In this document: in pieces, positions 41,587-50,722 of the stretch | Layout: each line of letters opens with the position of its first letter | Numbering within the stretch: position 1 is the first letter of the stretch | Assembly: GCA_946479905.1 (NCBI GenBank) | Contig: CAMLIA010000003.1 | Span: forward strand, 1 to 61,840 | Length of the DNA: 61,840 nucleotides | Origin: an uncultured Frankiales bacterium | Lineage (GTDB): Bacteria > Actinomycetota > Actinomycetes > Mycobacteriales > SCTD01 | Reading direction: 5' to 3' | Translations under genes and position numbers: made by a program | Notes under the pieces: generated by a model | Database searches by the model: none | Told to the model about the DNA's origin: nothing | The model's input: only the letters and a program-made list of their open reading frames with translations

Positions 41587-44493
41587 TCAGCAGCCGTGCA
41601 CCACGACACCGCTGCCGACGCGGGTCTTGCGGACCTCGACCCGCACGGGGATCCGCTGCCGCAGCTCGGCGACGTGCGACACGAGCCCCACGACCCGGCC
41701 TCCTTCGCGCAGGCCGTCGAGGACGTCCATCACCTCGTCGAGGGTCTCCTCGTCCAGGGTGCCGAAGCCCTCGTCGACGAACAGCGCACCGATGCGCGCA
41801 CCGCCGGCCTCAGCGGTGACGACGTCGGCGAGGCCGAGGGCGAGGGCGAGGGCGGCGAGGAACGTCTCCCCGCCGGACAGCGTGGCCGTGTCCCGGTCCT
41901 GCCCGGACCACGCGTCGCGGACGAGCAGGCCGAGGCCGGATCGGGCGCCGGCACGGGCCGACCCGTCGGTGTGGATCAGCTCGTAGCGCCCCTGCGTCAT
42001 CCGCAGCAGTCGCACGGTGGCGGCGGCGGCGACCTCCTCGAGCCGGGCGGCGAGCACGAAGGAGGTGAGGGTCATCTTGAGCCCGTTCGCGCCGGCGCCG
42101 GAGCAGAGGTCGGCGAGCGCCCGGACCTCGCGGGCGACCTGCTCGAGCGGCAGGAGGTCCTGAAGTGCGCCGGCCAGCGCGGGGGCGAGCCGCTCGAGGG
42201 CCTGCGCGCGCTGCCGCGCGACGCCCTGGTCGGCGACGACGACCGACAGGGCCGCGTCGGCAGCAGCGAGTGCCGCGGACGTCTCGGCGACGGGTGCCGG
42301 CGTGGTCAGGTCGACGTCGAGCGAGGGGTCGGCCAGCTCGGCGGCGAGGGCGGCCTCGGCGTCTGCCGCGGTCCGGAGCGCTGCGGTGGTGGCGGTGCGC
42401 CACTCGGCGGAGCGGGCGGCGGCCATCGCGTCGGCGACCTGCGCGAAGCCGGCCTCGAGGCTGGCCTCCGCCGCGGCGGCAGCCGCCGCCTCGAGCTCCG
42501 TCGTGGCGGTCGCGAGCGCCTCGGCAGCGGTGCGGGCGGCCGTCCACTGGGCTGCGTCCTGCTCGGCGAGGGCGAGGGCCGCAGGGAGGTCGGCGGCGCC
42601 CGCTGCGGCGAGGTCGGCGGCGAGCCCGGCGGCCGTGGCGGTCGCCTCGGCGCCGCGGCGGGCGGCCGCCTCGGCACGGGTGCTGGCGGCGACCAGCAGG
42701 TTGGACAGCTCGGCGCGGCGGGACTCGAGCCGGGTGAGGTCGAGCTCGCGGGCCTCGAGCTGGGTGGCGGCGGCGAGCAGGACGTCGAGGGACAGGTCGA
42801 GCTCGGCGATGCGGTCGTCCAGGGCAGCACCCGTCCACGGGGCGACGCGCTCGGCGAGCGCCGCCGCCCGCGAGGCGGCGGCGGCGAGCTGGGCCGTCAG
42901 GTCGAGCACGACGCCCTGGGCGTCGTCGGCCTCGCGGCGGGCGCGCTCCTCGTCCTGGACGGTGACGCCTTCGTCGCGCAGCGCGCTGGGGTCCGGGTGG
43001 GTCGGCGAGCCGCAGACCTCGCAGGGCACGCCGTCCTCGAGCAGCGCCGCCAGCCGGGCCACCATCGAGTGGGTCGAGGCCACCCGCAGGTCGAGGGCCT
43101 TGGTCTCGAGCGCCACGGCGGTCTCGCGGGCAGACAGCACGGACTCGCGCAGGCCGGCGACCGCCGCCGAGGTCACGCCCAGCTCGACGACGAGCGGGCG
43201 CAGCGCCGCCAGGGTGTCCCGCTCCAGCCGGAGCGCGGGGACGGACGCGACGGCCTCCCGCGCCGCCGCCAGGTGCGCGGCAAGCTCGGCCCGCCGGGTG
43301 GGGAGCACGGCCAGCTCGACCTCGCAGGCGGCCACCTCGGCCAGGGCGTCGGCCTGCTCGGCGCGTGCCATGCCGATGACACCCAGGGCGTCCCGCCGGG
43401 CCTCGTCCACGGCGCGCAGGCCCTCGAGGCGGTGCCGCTGGGCAACGGCGGACGCAGCGCGGGTGCGCACCTCGTCCAGGGGCAGCGCCGACGTCACCGC
43501 GCTCAGCGCGGCGTCACGCGCGACGCGGCGGGCCTGGAGCGCCGTCAGGACCGGCGCCACCTCGGCGGCGCGGGCGGCCGCGTCGAGCTCGACCTGGCGG
43601 GCGAGCCGTGCCGGACGGTCGGCCTCCAGCGCCGACTGCCGTGTCAGCGCGGCGCGCCGGCGGCTCTGCAGCCCGGCGATCCGGGTGGCCTCAGCGGCTG
43701 CGGCGCGGCGGAAGTCCCGCTCCTCCAGCCGAAGGCGCACCCCCTCGTCAAGGGACAGCAGCCGCTCGCGCGCGGACGAGCACAGCTCGAGAGCCCACGC
43801 CGCCGAGACCTCCGACGGCAGCGGTGCCTCCGCGACCTCTGCGATCCGGGCCGCGAGGTCGTCGACGACCGCCCGGGCGGCGGCGACGCGCTCACCGCAG
43901 GTGCGGCGGCGGGCGGCCAGCCAGTCCTCGACGTCGGCGAAGCGCTCGGTGGCGAACAGCTTCTTGAGGAGCTCGACGCGTTCCGGCGACGAGGCCCGCA
44001 GGAAGGTCGCGAACTCGCCCTGCGGCAGCAGCACGACCTGGAAGAACTGCTCGGCCGACATCCCGACCAGGTCCAGGACCTCGTCGTCGGCCTCGCGCGG
44101 CCGGGTCGACAGCGTCTCCCAGCTGCCGTCGCGGAGCTCCTCGAGCAGCACCCGGGCCTGCTCGGTCACCACACCGGTGCCGCGCGTCTTCGCACGCGCC
44201 CATGCGGGGGACCGCGTGATCCGGACCCGCCGGGCGCCGAACGTCGCTTCGAGGGTCACCGACGTCCGCACGTCCGGCGCGCAGTGGTCCGACCGCAGCC
44301 GCTTCGCCTGCCCCCGCGCCCCGGGGACCCGACCGAACAGCGCGAACCCGATCCCGTCGAGCAGCGTCGTCTTGCCGGCGCCGGTCGCGCCGTGCAGCAG
44401 GAAAAGGCCGCCGGACGACAGGGCATCGAGGTCCAGCGAGACGGTCGACGCGAACGGCCCGAAGGCCGTCATCGTCAGCGCGTGCGGCCTCAT
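41587..44493 (-). CDS. sbcC: exonuclease SbcC (SMC-like ATPase)
   Basis: A 968-residue Rad50-like ATPase. Walker A is GATGAGKTTLL near the N-terminus, and long Ala/Glu/Arg-rich coiled-coil arms flank a zinc hook with CEVC near residue 489. The C-terminal ABC signature is LSGGETFLAALALALG, and Walker B is LFVDEGFGTLDEE. With SbcD it forms a nuclease that opens hairpins, palindromes and protein-blocked ends. Its ATG overlaps the sbcD stop (ATGA). Length is normal for actinobacteria. Confidence 0.94.
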   Translation of the reverse strand: MRPHALTMTAFGPFASTVSLDLDALSSGGLFLLHGATGAGKTTLLDGIGFALFGRVPGARGQAKRLRSDHCAPDVRTSVTLEATFGARRVRITRSPAWARAKTRGTGVVTEQARVLLEELRDGSWETLSTRPREADDEVLDLVGMSAEQFFQVVLLPQGEFATFLRASSPERVELLKKLFATERFADVEDWLAARRRTCGERVAAARAVVDDLAARIAEVAEAPLPSEVSAAWALELCSSARERLLSLDEGVRLRLEERDFRRAAAAEATRIAGLQSRRRAALTRQSALEADRPARLARQVELDAAARAAEVAPVLTALQARRVARDAALSAVTSALPLDEVRTRAASAVAQRHRLEGLRAVDEARRDALGVIGMARAEQADALAEVAACEVELAVLPTRRAELAAHLAAAREAVASVPALRLERDTLAALRPLVVELGVTSAAVAGLRESVLSARETAVALETKALDLRVASTHSMVARLAALLEDGVPCEVCGSPTHPDPSALRDEGVTVQDEERARREADDAQGVVLDLTAQLAAAASRAAALAERVAPWTGAALDDRIAELDLSLDVLLAAATQLEARELDLTRLESRRAELSNLLVAASTRAEAAARRGAEATATAAGLAADLAAAGAADLPAALALAEQDAAQWTAARTAAEALATATTELEAAAAAAAEASLEAGFAQVADAMAAARSAEWRTATTAALRTAADAEAALAAELADPSLDVDLTTPAPVAETSAALAAADAALSVVVADQGVARQRAQALERLAPALAGALQDLLPLEQVAREVRALADLCSGAGANGLKMTLTSFVLAARLEEVAAAATVRLLRMTQGRYELIHTDGSARAGARSGLGLLVRDAWSGQDRDTATLSGGETFLAALALALGLADVVTAEAGGARIGALFVDEGFGTLDEETLDEVMDVLDGLREGGRVVGLVSHVAELRQRIPVRVEVRKTRVGSGVVVHGC

Positions 44494-45569
44494 CCGGCCA
44501 CCCGCACGGCCTCGAAGGCCGACGCCAGCAGCGCCGACTCACCCGCCGTCACCGGCGTGCCACGGACGTGCGAGACGAACGCCTGCGCCACCTCGACGTC
44601 GGACCCGCGCACCCGCGCCGTGTAGGACTCAGCTGTCCGCTCGACCCCCGCCGGTGCGAAGCCGAGCACCAGCAGGTGCGGGAACCGCGCGCTGAGCCGT
44701 TCCATCGCCTGCTCGGGGCGCGCGGCGTCGGTGAGGGTCACCGACAGCCAGTCGTCCTCGGCGTCGTCGTACTCCCGAGAGCACAGCAGGTCGGACAAGG
44801 CGCCTCGTACGACGGACAGCCGGCGCGGCACGGGAGCAGGGACGAACTCGACGGCGCCGCCGAGCTCCACCAGCCACGAGCCCTTCACCTGGGCGGCCTC
44901 GGAGAACGAGTACGCGAGCGGCGATCCGCTGTAGCGCAAGGACTCGGAGAGCACCTGCGCCCCGTGCAGGTGCCCGAGCGCGCCGTAGCCGAACCCGTCG
45001 AAGAGCGACACCGGGACCCGCGAGACGCCACCGACCGAGATGTCGCGCTCGGACTCCGACGCCTCCCCACCGGCGACCCAGCAGTGCGCCAGGACCACCG
45101 ACGACGGGGGCGCCACGGCGCGGACCCGCGCCAGCGCGTCCGAGAGCACCGACACGTGGGAGGGGAAGCCGTACGCGGACGGCTCGAGGTAGGGCACCGC
45201 GAAGAACGGCACTCCGTCGAGGACGACGGGGACGTGGACGGTGTCGAGAGAGGTACGGAGGAAGACGCCCGATGCGTCGATGAGCGCCGCACCGAAGCCG
45301 AGCCGACGGGCGCTGTCGTGGTTGCCGCTGATGACCACGACCCGCGCACCGGCGTCCCGCAGCCGGGCGAAGGCCGACGAGCAGAGCTCCACCGCCTCCA
45401 GCGGCGGCACCGCCCGGTCGTACACGTCGCCGGAGACCACCACGACGTCGACCTGCGACGAACGCACGACGTCCACCAGGTGGTCGACGAAGGCCTCCTG
45501 GGCCGCGGCCAGCGAGGCGCGGTGCAGCGACCGGCCCAGGTGCCAGTCGGAGGTGTGGAGGAGGCGCAC
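44490..45569 (-). CDS. sbcD: exonuclease SbcD (Mre11-like phosphodiesterase)
   Basis: A 359-residue calcineurin-like nuclease subunit. Metal-binding motifs are LLHTSDWHLGRSLHR, VVVSGDVYDRAVP, VVISGNHDSARR and a later LAHCWVAGG, with GYGALGHLHGAQ. Together with SbcC it processes DNA ends and hairpins. It has a GTG start at 45569 and overlaps sbcC at its stop. The C-terminal segment is the SbcC-contacting part. Confidence 0.94.
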   Translation of the reverse strand: MRLLHTSDWHLGRSLHRASLAAAQEAFVDHLVDVVRSSQVDVVVVSGDVYDRAVPPLEAVELCSSAFARLRDAGARVVVISGNHDSARRLGFGAALIDASGVFLRTSLDTVHVPVVLDGVPFFAVPYLEPSAYGFPSHVSVLSDALARVRAVAPPSSVVLAHCWVAGGEASESERDISVGGVSRVPVSLFDGFGYGALGHLHGAQVLSESLRYSGSPLAYSFSEAAQVKGSWLVELGGAVEFVPAPVPRRLSVVRGALSDLLCSREYDDAEDDWLSVTLTDAARPEQAMERLSARFPHLLVLGFAPAGVERTAESYTARVRGSDVEVAQAFVSHVRGTPVTAGESALLASAFEAVRVAG

Positions 45570-45629
45570 GCCGCAACCGTAGGGACGCGGACCGACACAG
45601 CGGTGGAGGCACGGCCAGGCTGTGGAGCG

Positions 45630-45722
45630 TGGCGGAGGCTCGGGGATTTGAACCCCGGATGGGCTTGAGACCCAAACCGCATTAGCAGTGCGGCGCCATA
45701 GACCGGACTAGGCGAAGCCTCC
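45630..45722 (-). tRNA. tRNA-Ser (GCT)
   Basis: A minus-strand class II tRNA. The acceptor GGAGGCT pairs with AGCCTCC, with discriminator G and an encoded CCA at 45632-45630. The anticodon arm is CCGCA-CTGCTAA-TGCGG giving GCT. The long variable arm runs through TTTGGGTCTCAAGCCCATC, and the T arm is CGGGGTTCAAATCCCCG. It reads AGC/AGU serine codons. Confidence 0.96.
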
Positions 45723-45772
45723 TGGGAGCCCGAGGGCTACCGGAGGAAGAAGACTAGCGGAGCCGCAGCCTG

Positions 45773-45778
45773 TACCGT
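45773..45778 (+). promoter_or_regulatory. leaderless -10 element of choD
   Basis: TACCGT lies exactly 6 bases before the choD ATG, with no Shine-Dalgarno-like sequence between. Transcription would start at or next to the A of the ATG. The same element and spacing recur at gpgS. Confidence 0.55.
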
Positions 45779-45784
45779 TGACCC

Positions 45785-47446
45785 ATGGTGAATGAGACAA
45801 CAGCCGATGTCATCGTGGTCGGCTCCGGCTTCGGCGGTTCGGTCTCCGCGCTGCGGCTGGCGGAGAAGGGCTACCGGGTCACGGTGCTCGAGGCCGGGCA
45901 GCGGTTCACCCCCGAGACGCTGCCGAAGAGCTCGTGGGACCTGAAGGCGTTCCTGTGGATGCCCCGGCTCGGCCTGACCGGCATGCAGCGGATCACCTGG
46001 CTCAAGGACGTCGTCATCCTCTCCGGCGCCGGCGTCGGGGGCGGCAGCCTGGTCTACGCGAACACCCTCTACACGCCCCCGCCCGCGTTCTTCCAGGACC
46101 CGCAGTGGGCGGGCATCACCGACTGGCAGTCCGAGCTCGCCCCGCACTACGACCAGGCGCAGCGGATGCTCGGTGTGGTCGAGAACCCGACGACCACGCC
46201 GAGCGACGTCGTCATGCAGAAGGTCGCCGCGGACATGGGCGTGGGCCACACCTACCACCCGACGCCGGTCGGGGTGTTCTTCGGCGAGCCCGGCAAGACG
46301 GTCAGCGACCCGTACTTCGGCGGCGCCGGACCGGACCGGACCGGCTGCATCCAGTGCGGCAACTGCATGATCGGCTGCCGGTTCGGGGCGAAGAACCGGC
46401 TGGACACCAACTACCTGTACCTCGCCGAGCGGCTCGGCGCGACGGTCGAGCCGCTCACCACGGCCACCGCGCTCCGGCAGACCCCGGAGGGCTGGGAGGT
46501 CGACACCGTGCCGACCGGCCGGAAGGGCCCTGTGACCACGCGCCGCGCGGCCCAGGTGGTGCTGGCCGCCGGCACCCTGGGCACCCAGCGGCTGCTGCAC
46601 GAGATGCGCGACACCGGCGTGCTGCCGCGGATCAGCCCGAGGCTCGGCATGGTGACCCGCACCAACTCCGAGGCGCTGCTCGGGGCGCAGACCGCGACGG
46701 TGCCGGCGCAGCCGTTCAACCAGGGGGTCGCGATCACGAGCAGCTTCCACCCCGACGAGGTCACGCACGTGGAGCCGGTCCGCTACGGCAAGGGCTCCAA
46801 CGCGATGGGGCTGCTCAGCACCATCCTCGTCGACGGCGGCGGTCGCCTCCCGCGACCGCTGCGGTTCCTGCTGCAGGTGCTGCGGCACCCGTACGTCTTC
46901 GCCAGGAGCCTCAGCGTCCGGCACTGGTCGGAGAAGACGATCATCGTCCTGGTCATGCAGACCCTCGACAACAGCATCAGCGTGCGGCGCACCCGGCGCG
47001 GGAAGCTCACCAGCGGCCCCGGCCACGGTGCCCCCAACCCGACGTGGATCCCGGTCGCGCACGAGGCCACCCGGCGGATCGCGCAGGAGATCGGCGGCTT
47101 CCCCGGCGGCACCGTCGGCGACATCGCCAACGTCCCGATGACCGCCCACATCATCGGCGGCTGCGTCATCAGCGACAGCCCCGAGACCGGTGTCATCGAC
47201 GCCTACCACCGGGTGCACGGCTACCCGACCCTGCACGTCGTCGACGGCGCCGCGATCAGCGCCAACCTCGGCGTGAACCCGAGCCTCACGATCACGGCCC
47301 AGGCCGAGCGGGCGATGTCGATGTGGCCCAACGCGGGCGACGCCGACCCGCGGCCAGGGCAGGGCGAGGCCTACCAGCGGGTCTCGCCGGTGCCTCCGCA
47401 ACGGCCGGCGGTGCCCGCCTCGGCACCCGGAGCGCTGCGCTCCTAG
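45785..47446 (+). CDS. choD: ChoD-type GMC cholesterol oxidase family protein
   Basis: A 553-residue flavoprotein very similar in plan to mycobacterial ChoD (Rv3409c). Markers are VIVVGSGFGGSVSALRL (FAD), ILSGAGVGGGSLVYANTLY, ITSSFHPDEVTHVEPVRYG, MQTLDNSIS and the C-terminal VVDGAAISANLGVNPSL. It carries a ferredoxin-like cysteine cluster C188-x2-C191-x2-C194-x3-C198, also found in ChoD proteins. Annotated as cholesterol oxidase, though the true substrate in this class is debated. TACCGT lies 6 bases before the ATG with no ribosome site, so it is probably leaderless. The gene ends in a 12-bp tandem duplication. Confidence 0.88.
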   Translation: MVNETTADVIVVGSGFGGSVSALRLAEKGYRVTVLEAGQRFTPETLPKSSWDLKAFLWMPRLGLTGMQRITWLKDVVILSGAGVGGGSLVYANTLYTPPPAFFQDPQWAGITDWQSELAPHYDQAQRMLGVVENPTTTPSDVVMQKVAADMGVGHTYHPTPVGVFFGEPGKTVSDPYFGGAGPDRTGCIQCGNCMIGCRFGAKNRLDTNYLYLAERLGATVEPLTTATALRQTPEGWEVDTVPTGRKGPVTTRRAAQVVLAAGTLGTQRLLHEMRDTGVLPRISPRLGMVTRTNSEALLGAQTATVPAQPFNQGVAITSSFHPDEVTHVEPVRYGKGSNAMGLLSTILVDGGGRLPRPLRFLLQVLRHPYVFARSLSVRHWSEKTIIVLVMQTLDNSISVRRTRRGKLTSGPGHGAPNPTWIPVAHEATRRIAQEIGGFPGGTVGDIANVPMTAHIIGGCVISDSPETGVIDAYHRVHGYPTLHVVDGAAISANLGVNPSLTITAQAERAMSMWPNAGDADPRPGQGEAYQRVSPVPPQRPAVPASAPGALRS

Positions 47447-47462
47447 ACCGGCTCCTAGACCG
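47439..47462. repeat. perfect 12-bp tandem duplication at a convergent gene junction
   Basis: GCTCCTAGACCG occurs twice without a gap (47439-47450 and 47451-47462). The first copy holds the choD stop TAG and the second holds the reverse-strand TAG of the PAP2 gene. With one copy the two stops would share one CTAG, as at two other junctions in the window, so the duplication seems to have separated them by 12 bp. Confidence 0.8.
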
Positions 47463-48237
47463 CTTCCTCGAGCTGCGGCTGGGCGGCGACCGGCATCCGC
47501 TGGACGGTGATCACGGCCGGGGCGACCCGACCCGAGGGACGCACGCCGCACAGCTGGAGCGCCACGGCGACCACCGCGGTGCCGGCGACGGCGTCGAGGA
47601 CGTAGTGGTTGGCGGTCGCGACGACGACGAGGGTCGTGCCGAGCGGGTAGAGCCAGGCGAGGTAGCGCCACGGTGAGCGCAGCGCCGTGCAGACGGCGAC
47701 GGCGCACCAGACCGCCCAGCCGACGTGCAGCGACGGCATGGCGGCGATCTCGTTGACGAAGCCGGAGACGCCGTGCCCGTTGACCGCCCACGCGACCGGG
47801 TGCTGCAGGACCGTGTCGAAGGTGCCCGCGACGACGTACCGCGGCGGCGACAGCGGCCAGGTGGCGTAGACGACGAGCGCTGCCGCCGTGGCTATGACGA
47901 TCGCGCTGCGCAGCGGCGCGTAGACGTGCTGGTGCCGACGGAACAGCCACGCGAGCACGAGCGGCGTGACGATGAAGTGCAGCGTGGCGTAGTAGTAGCT
48001 CGCGGGCACCTCCAACCAGGCCTTGCCGGTGATGAACTGGTTGAGCGCGAGCTCGTGGTAGACGCCGACCACCTTCTCGAGGCGGATGACCTCGAGGGCG
48101 TGCACGTCGGCGACGCTGCGGTGGCCCGGGGTGTAGAGCCTGATGACGGCGTACACGCCGTAGCCGATGCCGATCGAGAGGACCTCGATCAGCCAGGGGA
48201 GGCGGCGCCACGACAGCCGCGAAGCGAGCACGTCCAA
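47455..48237 (-). CDS. PAP2-superfamily membrane phosphatase, paralogue of 36388-37110
   Basis: A 260-residue integral membrane protein with about six helices. Motifs parallel the first copy: SYYYATLHFIVTP, PPRYVVAGTFD, AAMPSLHVGWAVW and NHYVLDAVAGTAVV, giving the PAP2 His, His and Asp. It is probably an outer-face lipid phosphatase or head-group transferase. The TTG at 48237 is favoured by a perfect GGAGGAGGG site 5 bases upstream; a GTG two codons later (48231) is possible. It is convergent with choD. Confidence 0.82.
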   Translation of the reverse strand: MDVLASRLSWRRLPWLIEVLSIGIGYGVYAVIRLYTPGHRSVADVHALEVIRLEKVVGVYHELALNQFITGKAWLEVPASYYYATLHFIVTPLVLAWLFRRHQHVYAPLRSAIVIATAAALVVYATWPLSPPRYVVAGTFDTVLQHPVAWAVNGHGVSGFVNEIAAMPSLHVGWAVWCAVAVCTALRSPWRYLAWLYPLGTTLVVVATANHYVLDAVAGTAVVAVALQLCGVRPSGRVAPAVITVQRMPVAAQPQLEEAV

Positions 48238-48330
48238 CGCACCCTCCTCCCCGGGGTCCCCTCGCAGTTTTTCACAAGGTTGCCACGCACAACCTGCCTT
48301 CGACCACCGACATTCCTCGCAACCAGGCCG

Positions 48331-49284
48331 TCAACGGACGACCAGTCTCGCCAGCAGGGCGTCGTGGTCGCTGCGCGGCAGGTCGAACACGCGGGTCGAG
48401 CGCACCCCGATCCGGCCGTCCACGAAGACGTGGTCGAGGTCGAGCAGCGACAGCGACCCGGGCTGGCTGCCCCAGGTCCGCACCAGTCCCGAACCCGCCT
48501 TCTCGCCCGCGTCCCGGAACCTGCGGCCCTGCAGCGAGCGCAGCAGGCTGTTGTCGAGCGTGGCGTTGAAGTCGCCGAGCACGACGGTCGGACGACTGGT
48601 CGGCAGCGCCCGCGCGCTGCGCAGGATCGTGTCGTAGTCGCGCCGGTAGACCCCCTTCTCCTCGGCGACCGGCGGTGCCGCGTGCACCACCCGGACCAGC
48701 ACGTCGCCCCCGGGGGCCTGCACCAGCGCCCCGGGCGCGTTGAACCGCAGCGGCCAGTCCGGCTGGGGTGTGAGGGGGTACCGGGACCACAGCCCGCCCC
48801 CGTCCGGCCCGGGCTTCGGGTCGGGCAGTCCCGTGAAGTACGGCAGCTCGACCGCCAGCCCGGCCCCCCGGAGGTCGTCGACGGCCGACTGCGTGAGCTC
48901 CTCGGTCGCGAGCACGTCGACGTGCTGCGACGTCACGAGCCGCACGATCCGGAAGGGGTCCGCCTCGCCGTACCGCAGGTTGGCGGTCATGACCGTGAGC
49001 GGACGTCCTCGGCCGGCGCCGTCCCCGACGAACCGCGGCAGCATCCAGACCACGTTCAGGAGAAGGAGTACGGCCGTGAGCGCGGCAGTCCGTCGCCGGT
49101 GCAGGGCCAGCTGGGCGACCAGCAGCACGCCCAGCGGTGGGACCGTGAAGGGCAGCGTCACCACGAGCAGGACGAGCGGGACGTGCCCGCGATCGCCGAT
49201 CAGGCGGACGAGGGTCGGCACCCCGAGCAGCACGGTGAGCGTCCCGAGCAGCACGGTCACGGGGCGCCTCACCCGCTCACTCAA
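48331..49284 (-). CDS. membrane-anchored endonuclease/exonuclease/phosphatase-family protein
   Basis: A 317-residue protein with about three N-terminal helices (VTVLLGTLTVLLGVPTLV, VPLVLLVVTLPFTVPPLGVL, AALTAVLLLLNVVWM) and an extracytoplasmic EEP domain. Catalytic motifs are TVMTANLRYG, LATEELT, VVLGDFNATLDN and the terminal RSDHDAL. The family cuts phosphodiesters in DNA, phosphoinositides or sphingomyelin; a lipid or secreted substrate is plausible given the anchor. The start is uncertain: TTG 49284 or GTG 49272. It faces the MFS gene across 37 bp that hold a KstR-like palindrome. Confidence 0.82.
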   Translation of the reverse strand: MSERVRRPVTVLLGTLTVLLGVPTLVRLIGDRGHVPLVLLVVTLPFTVPPLGVLLVAQLALHRRRTAALTAVLLLLNVVWMLPRFVGDGAGRGRPLTVMTANLRYGEADPFRIVRLVTSQHVDVLATEELTQSAVDDLRGAGLAVELPYFTGLPDPKPGPDGGGLWSRYPLTPQPDWPLRFNAPGALVQAPGGDVLVRVVHAAPPVAEEKGVYRRDYDTILRSARALPTSRPTVVLGDFNATLDNSLLRSLQGRRFRDAGEKAGSGLVRTWGSQPGSLSLLDLDHVFVDGRIGVRSTRVFDLPRSDHDALLARLVVR

Positions 49285-49297
49285 GCACGCGGCAGAC

Positions 49298-49311
49298 TAG
49301 AACGGGTTACA
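49298..49311. promoter_or_regulatory. KstR-like palindrome before the MFS/SDR genes
   Basis: TAGAACGGGTTACA fits TNNAACNNGTTNNA at all eight defined positions. It ends 10 bp before the MFS GTG and also lies 13 bp before the divergent EEP start, so one bound dimer could affect both. The arms are only partly symmetric beyond the AAC/GTT core, so chance matching is possible. Functional link to KstR is inferred. Confidence 0.5.
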
Positions 49312-49321
49312 GTTCCGGGTC

Positions 49322-50713
49322 GTGAGCACGGTCGACCCGCGGGTGTGGCGCATCGGCACGGTGACCGTGCTCGGGACGGTCATGTCCGTGCTCGACACGA
49401 CGATCGTCAACGTCGCCCTCGAACCGCTGTCCCGGGCGCTGCACGCCGACCTGAGCGCGATCTCCTGGGTGGTCACGGCGTACCTGCTGGCCATCGCGGC
49501 CATCTCGCCGATCGCCGGGTGGGCCTCGCGCCGGCTCGGGACCCGTCGGCTGTACCTCATCTCCCTCGTGCTGTTCACCCTCGGCTCGCTGGCGTGCGGC
49601 CTCGCCTGGGACACCCCGTCGCTGGTCGTCGCCCGCGTGCTCCAGGGCGCGGGCGGTGCGCTGCTGATGCCAGTCGGGCAGTCGATCATCGTCAACGCTG
49701 CGGGGCGGGCGAACCTCGGCAAGGTGATGGGCACACTGGGCGTCCCCACCGTCCTGGCGCCGGTCGTCGGCCCGACCCTCGGCGGCTGGCTGCTCGAGGC
49801 GCTGTCGTGGCGGGCCATCTTCCTCATCAACATCCCGGTCGGGATCCTCGCGTTCGTCCTCGGGCTGCGGCTGCTGCCCCGGGACGAGGGCCAGCCGACG
49901 TACCGCCTCGACTGGCTCGGCCTCGTCCTCGGCTCCGCCGGCATGTCCCTCGTGACCTACGGGCTGTCCGAGGTCGCGTCCGACCCTGCGATCGTCCGGC
50001 TCCAGGTCGTCGGGCCCGTCGTCGTGGGCCTGGTGCTGCTCGTCGTGTTCGTCCGGCACGCGCTCGGCCGGGAGCACCCGCTGCTGGACCTGCGGCTGTT
50101 CCGCGACCGCACCTACTCGCTGTCCTCGATGGGCGTCTTCGTGAACGGCGCCACCAGCCTCGGTGGTCTCATCCTGCTGCCGCTGTACCTGCAGGGCGTG
50201 CGCGGTGAGTCCGCCACCACCACCGGGCTCCTGGTCGCGCCCACCGCGATCGGCGTGGTCCTGCTGATGCGCCGGAGCGGGCACCTCACCGACCGGTACG
50301 GCGGGGGGCGGATCGCCACGATCGGCACGGCGGTCGTGGCGGTGTCCACGCTGCCGCTCGCGTGGATCACCGACGACTCGTCGTACTGGTTCATCTGCAC
50401 CGCGATGTTCTTCCGCGGGCTCGGCACCGCGCTGTGCGGCATGCCGCTGATGGCGGCGGCGCTGCGCACCATCAGCAACGCCAAGGCCGGTGACGCGACC
50501 GCGCAGCTGTTCGTGCTGCAGCGCGTCGGGAGCTCGCTCGGCACGGCGCTGTTCGTCGTCGTGCTGCAGCGGACCACCAGCTTCGGCACCACCTACGCCG
50601 TGGTGGTCGCCCTCACCGTCCTGTCGCTGCTGCCCGTCGTCGCCCTCACCGCGAGCGAGAAGCGCGCCACGACCCACGTCGACCCCACCCTGCTCGCCGA
50701 GCCCGTCGTCTAG
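49322..50713 (+). CDS. MFS transporter, DHA2 (EmrB/QacA) family
   Basis: A 463-residue major facilitator with about 12-14 helices. MSVLDTTIVNVALEPLS is the DHA2 motif in helix 1, followed by ISWVVTAYLLAIAAISPIAG, VARVLQGAGGALLMPVGQ and the motif C-like GPTLGGWLLE. It should export a drug-like or lipophilic compound using proton motive force. It starts with GTG 49322 and is followed 9 bp later by a mycofactocin-coupled SDR. The KstR-like site upstream raises sterol-related efflux as an inference. Confidence 0.88.
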   Translation: MSTVDPRVWRIGTVTVLGTVMSVLDTTIVNVALEPLSRALHADLSAISWVVTAYLLAIAAISPIAGWASRRLGTRRLYLISLVLFTLGSLACGLAWDTPSLVVARVLQGAGGALLMPVGQSIIVNAAGRANLGKVMGTLGVPTVLAPVVGPTLGGWLLEALSWRAIFLINIPVGILAFVLGLRLLPRDEGQPTYRLDWLGLVLGSAGMSLVTYGLSEVASDPAIVRLQVVGPVVVGLVLLVVFVRHALGREHPLLDLRLFRDRTYSLSSMGVFVNGATSLGGLILLPLYLQGVRGESATTTGLLVAPTAIGVVLLMRRSGHLTDRYGGGRIATIGTAVVAVSTLPLAWITDDSSYWFICTAMFFRGLGTALCGMPLMAAALRTISNAKAGDATAQLFVLQRVGSSLGTALFVVVLQRTTSFGTTYAVVVALTVLSLLPVVALTASEKRATTHVDPTLLAEPVV

Positions 50714-50722
50714 AGGACACCC

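Noticed and set aside
41248..44695. Plus-strand frames of about 1100 and 800 codons over sbcC
   Set aside because: These are antisense shadows of the alanine-rich SbcC coiled-coil; SbcC on the minus strand has Walker, zinc-hook and signature motifs.
45737..48211. An 824-codon minus-strand open frame across choD
   Set aside because: It is a shadow of choD and of the PAP2 gene in another frame, with Arg/Ala/Gly-rich low-complexity translation and no domain.
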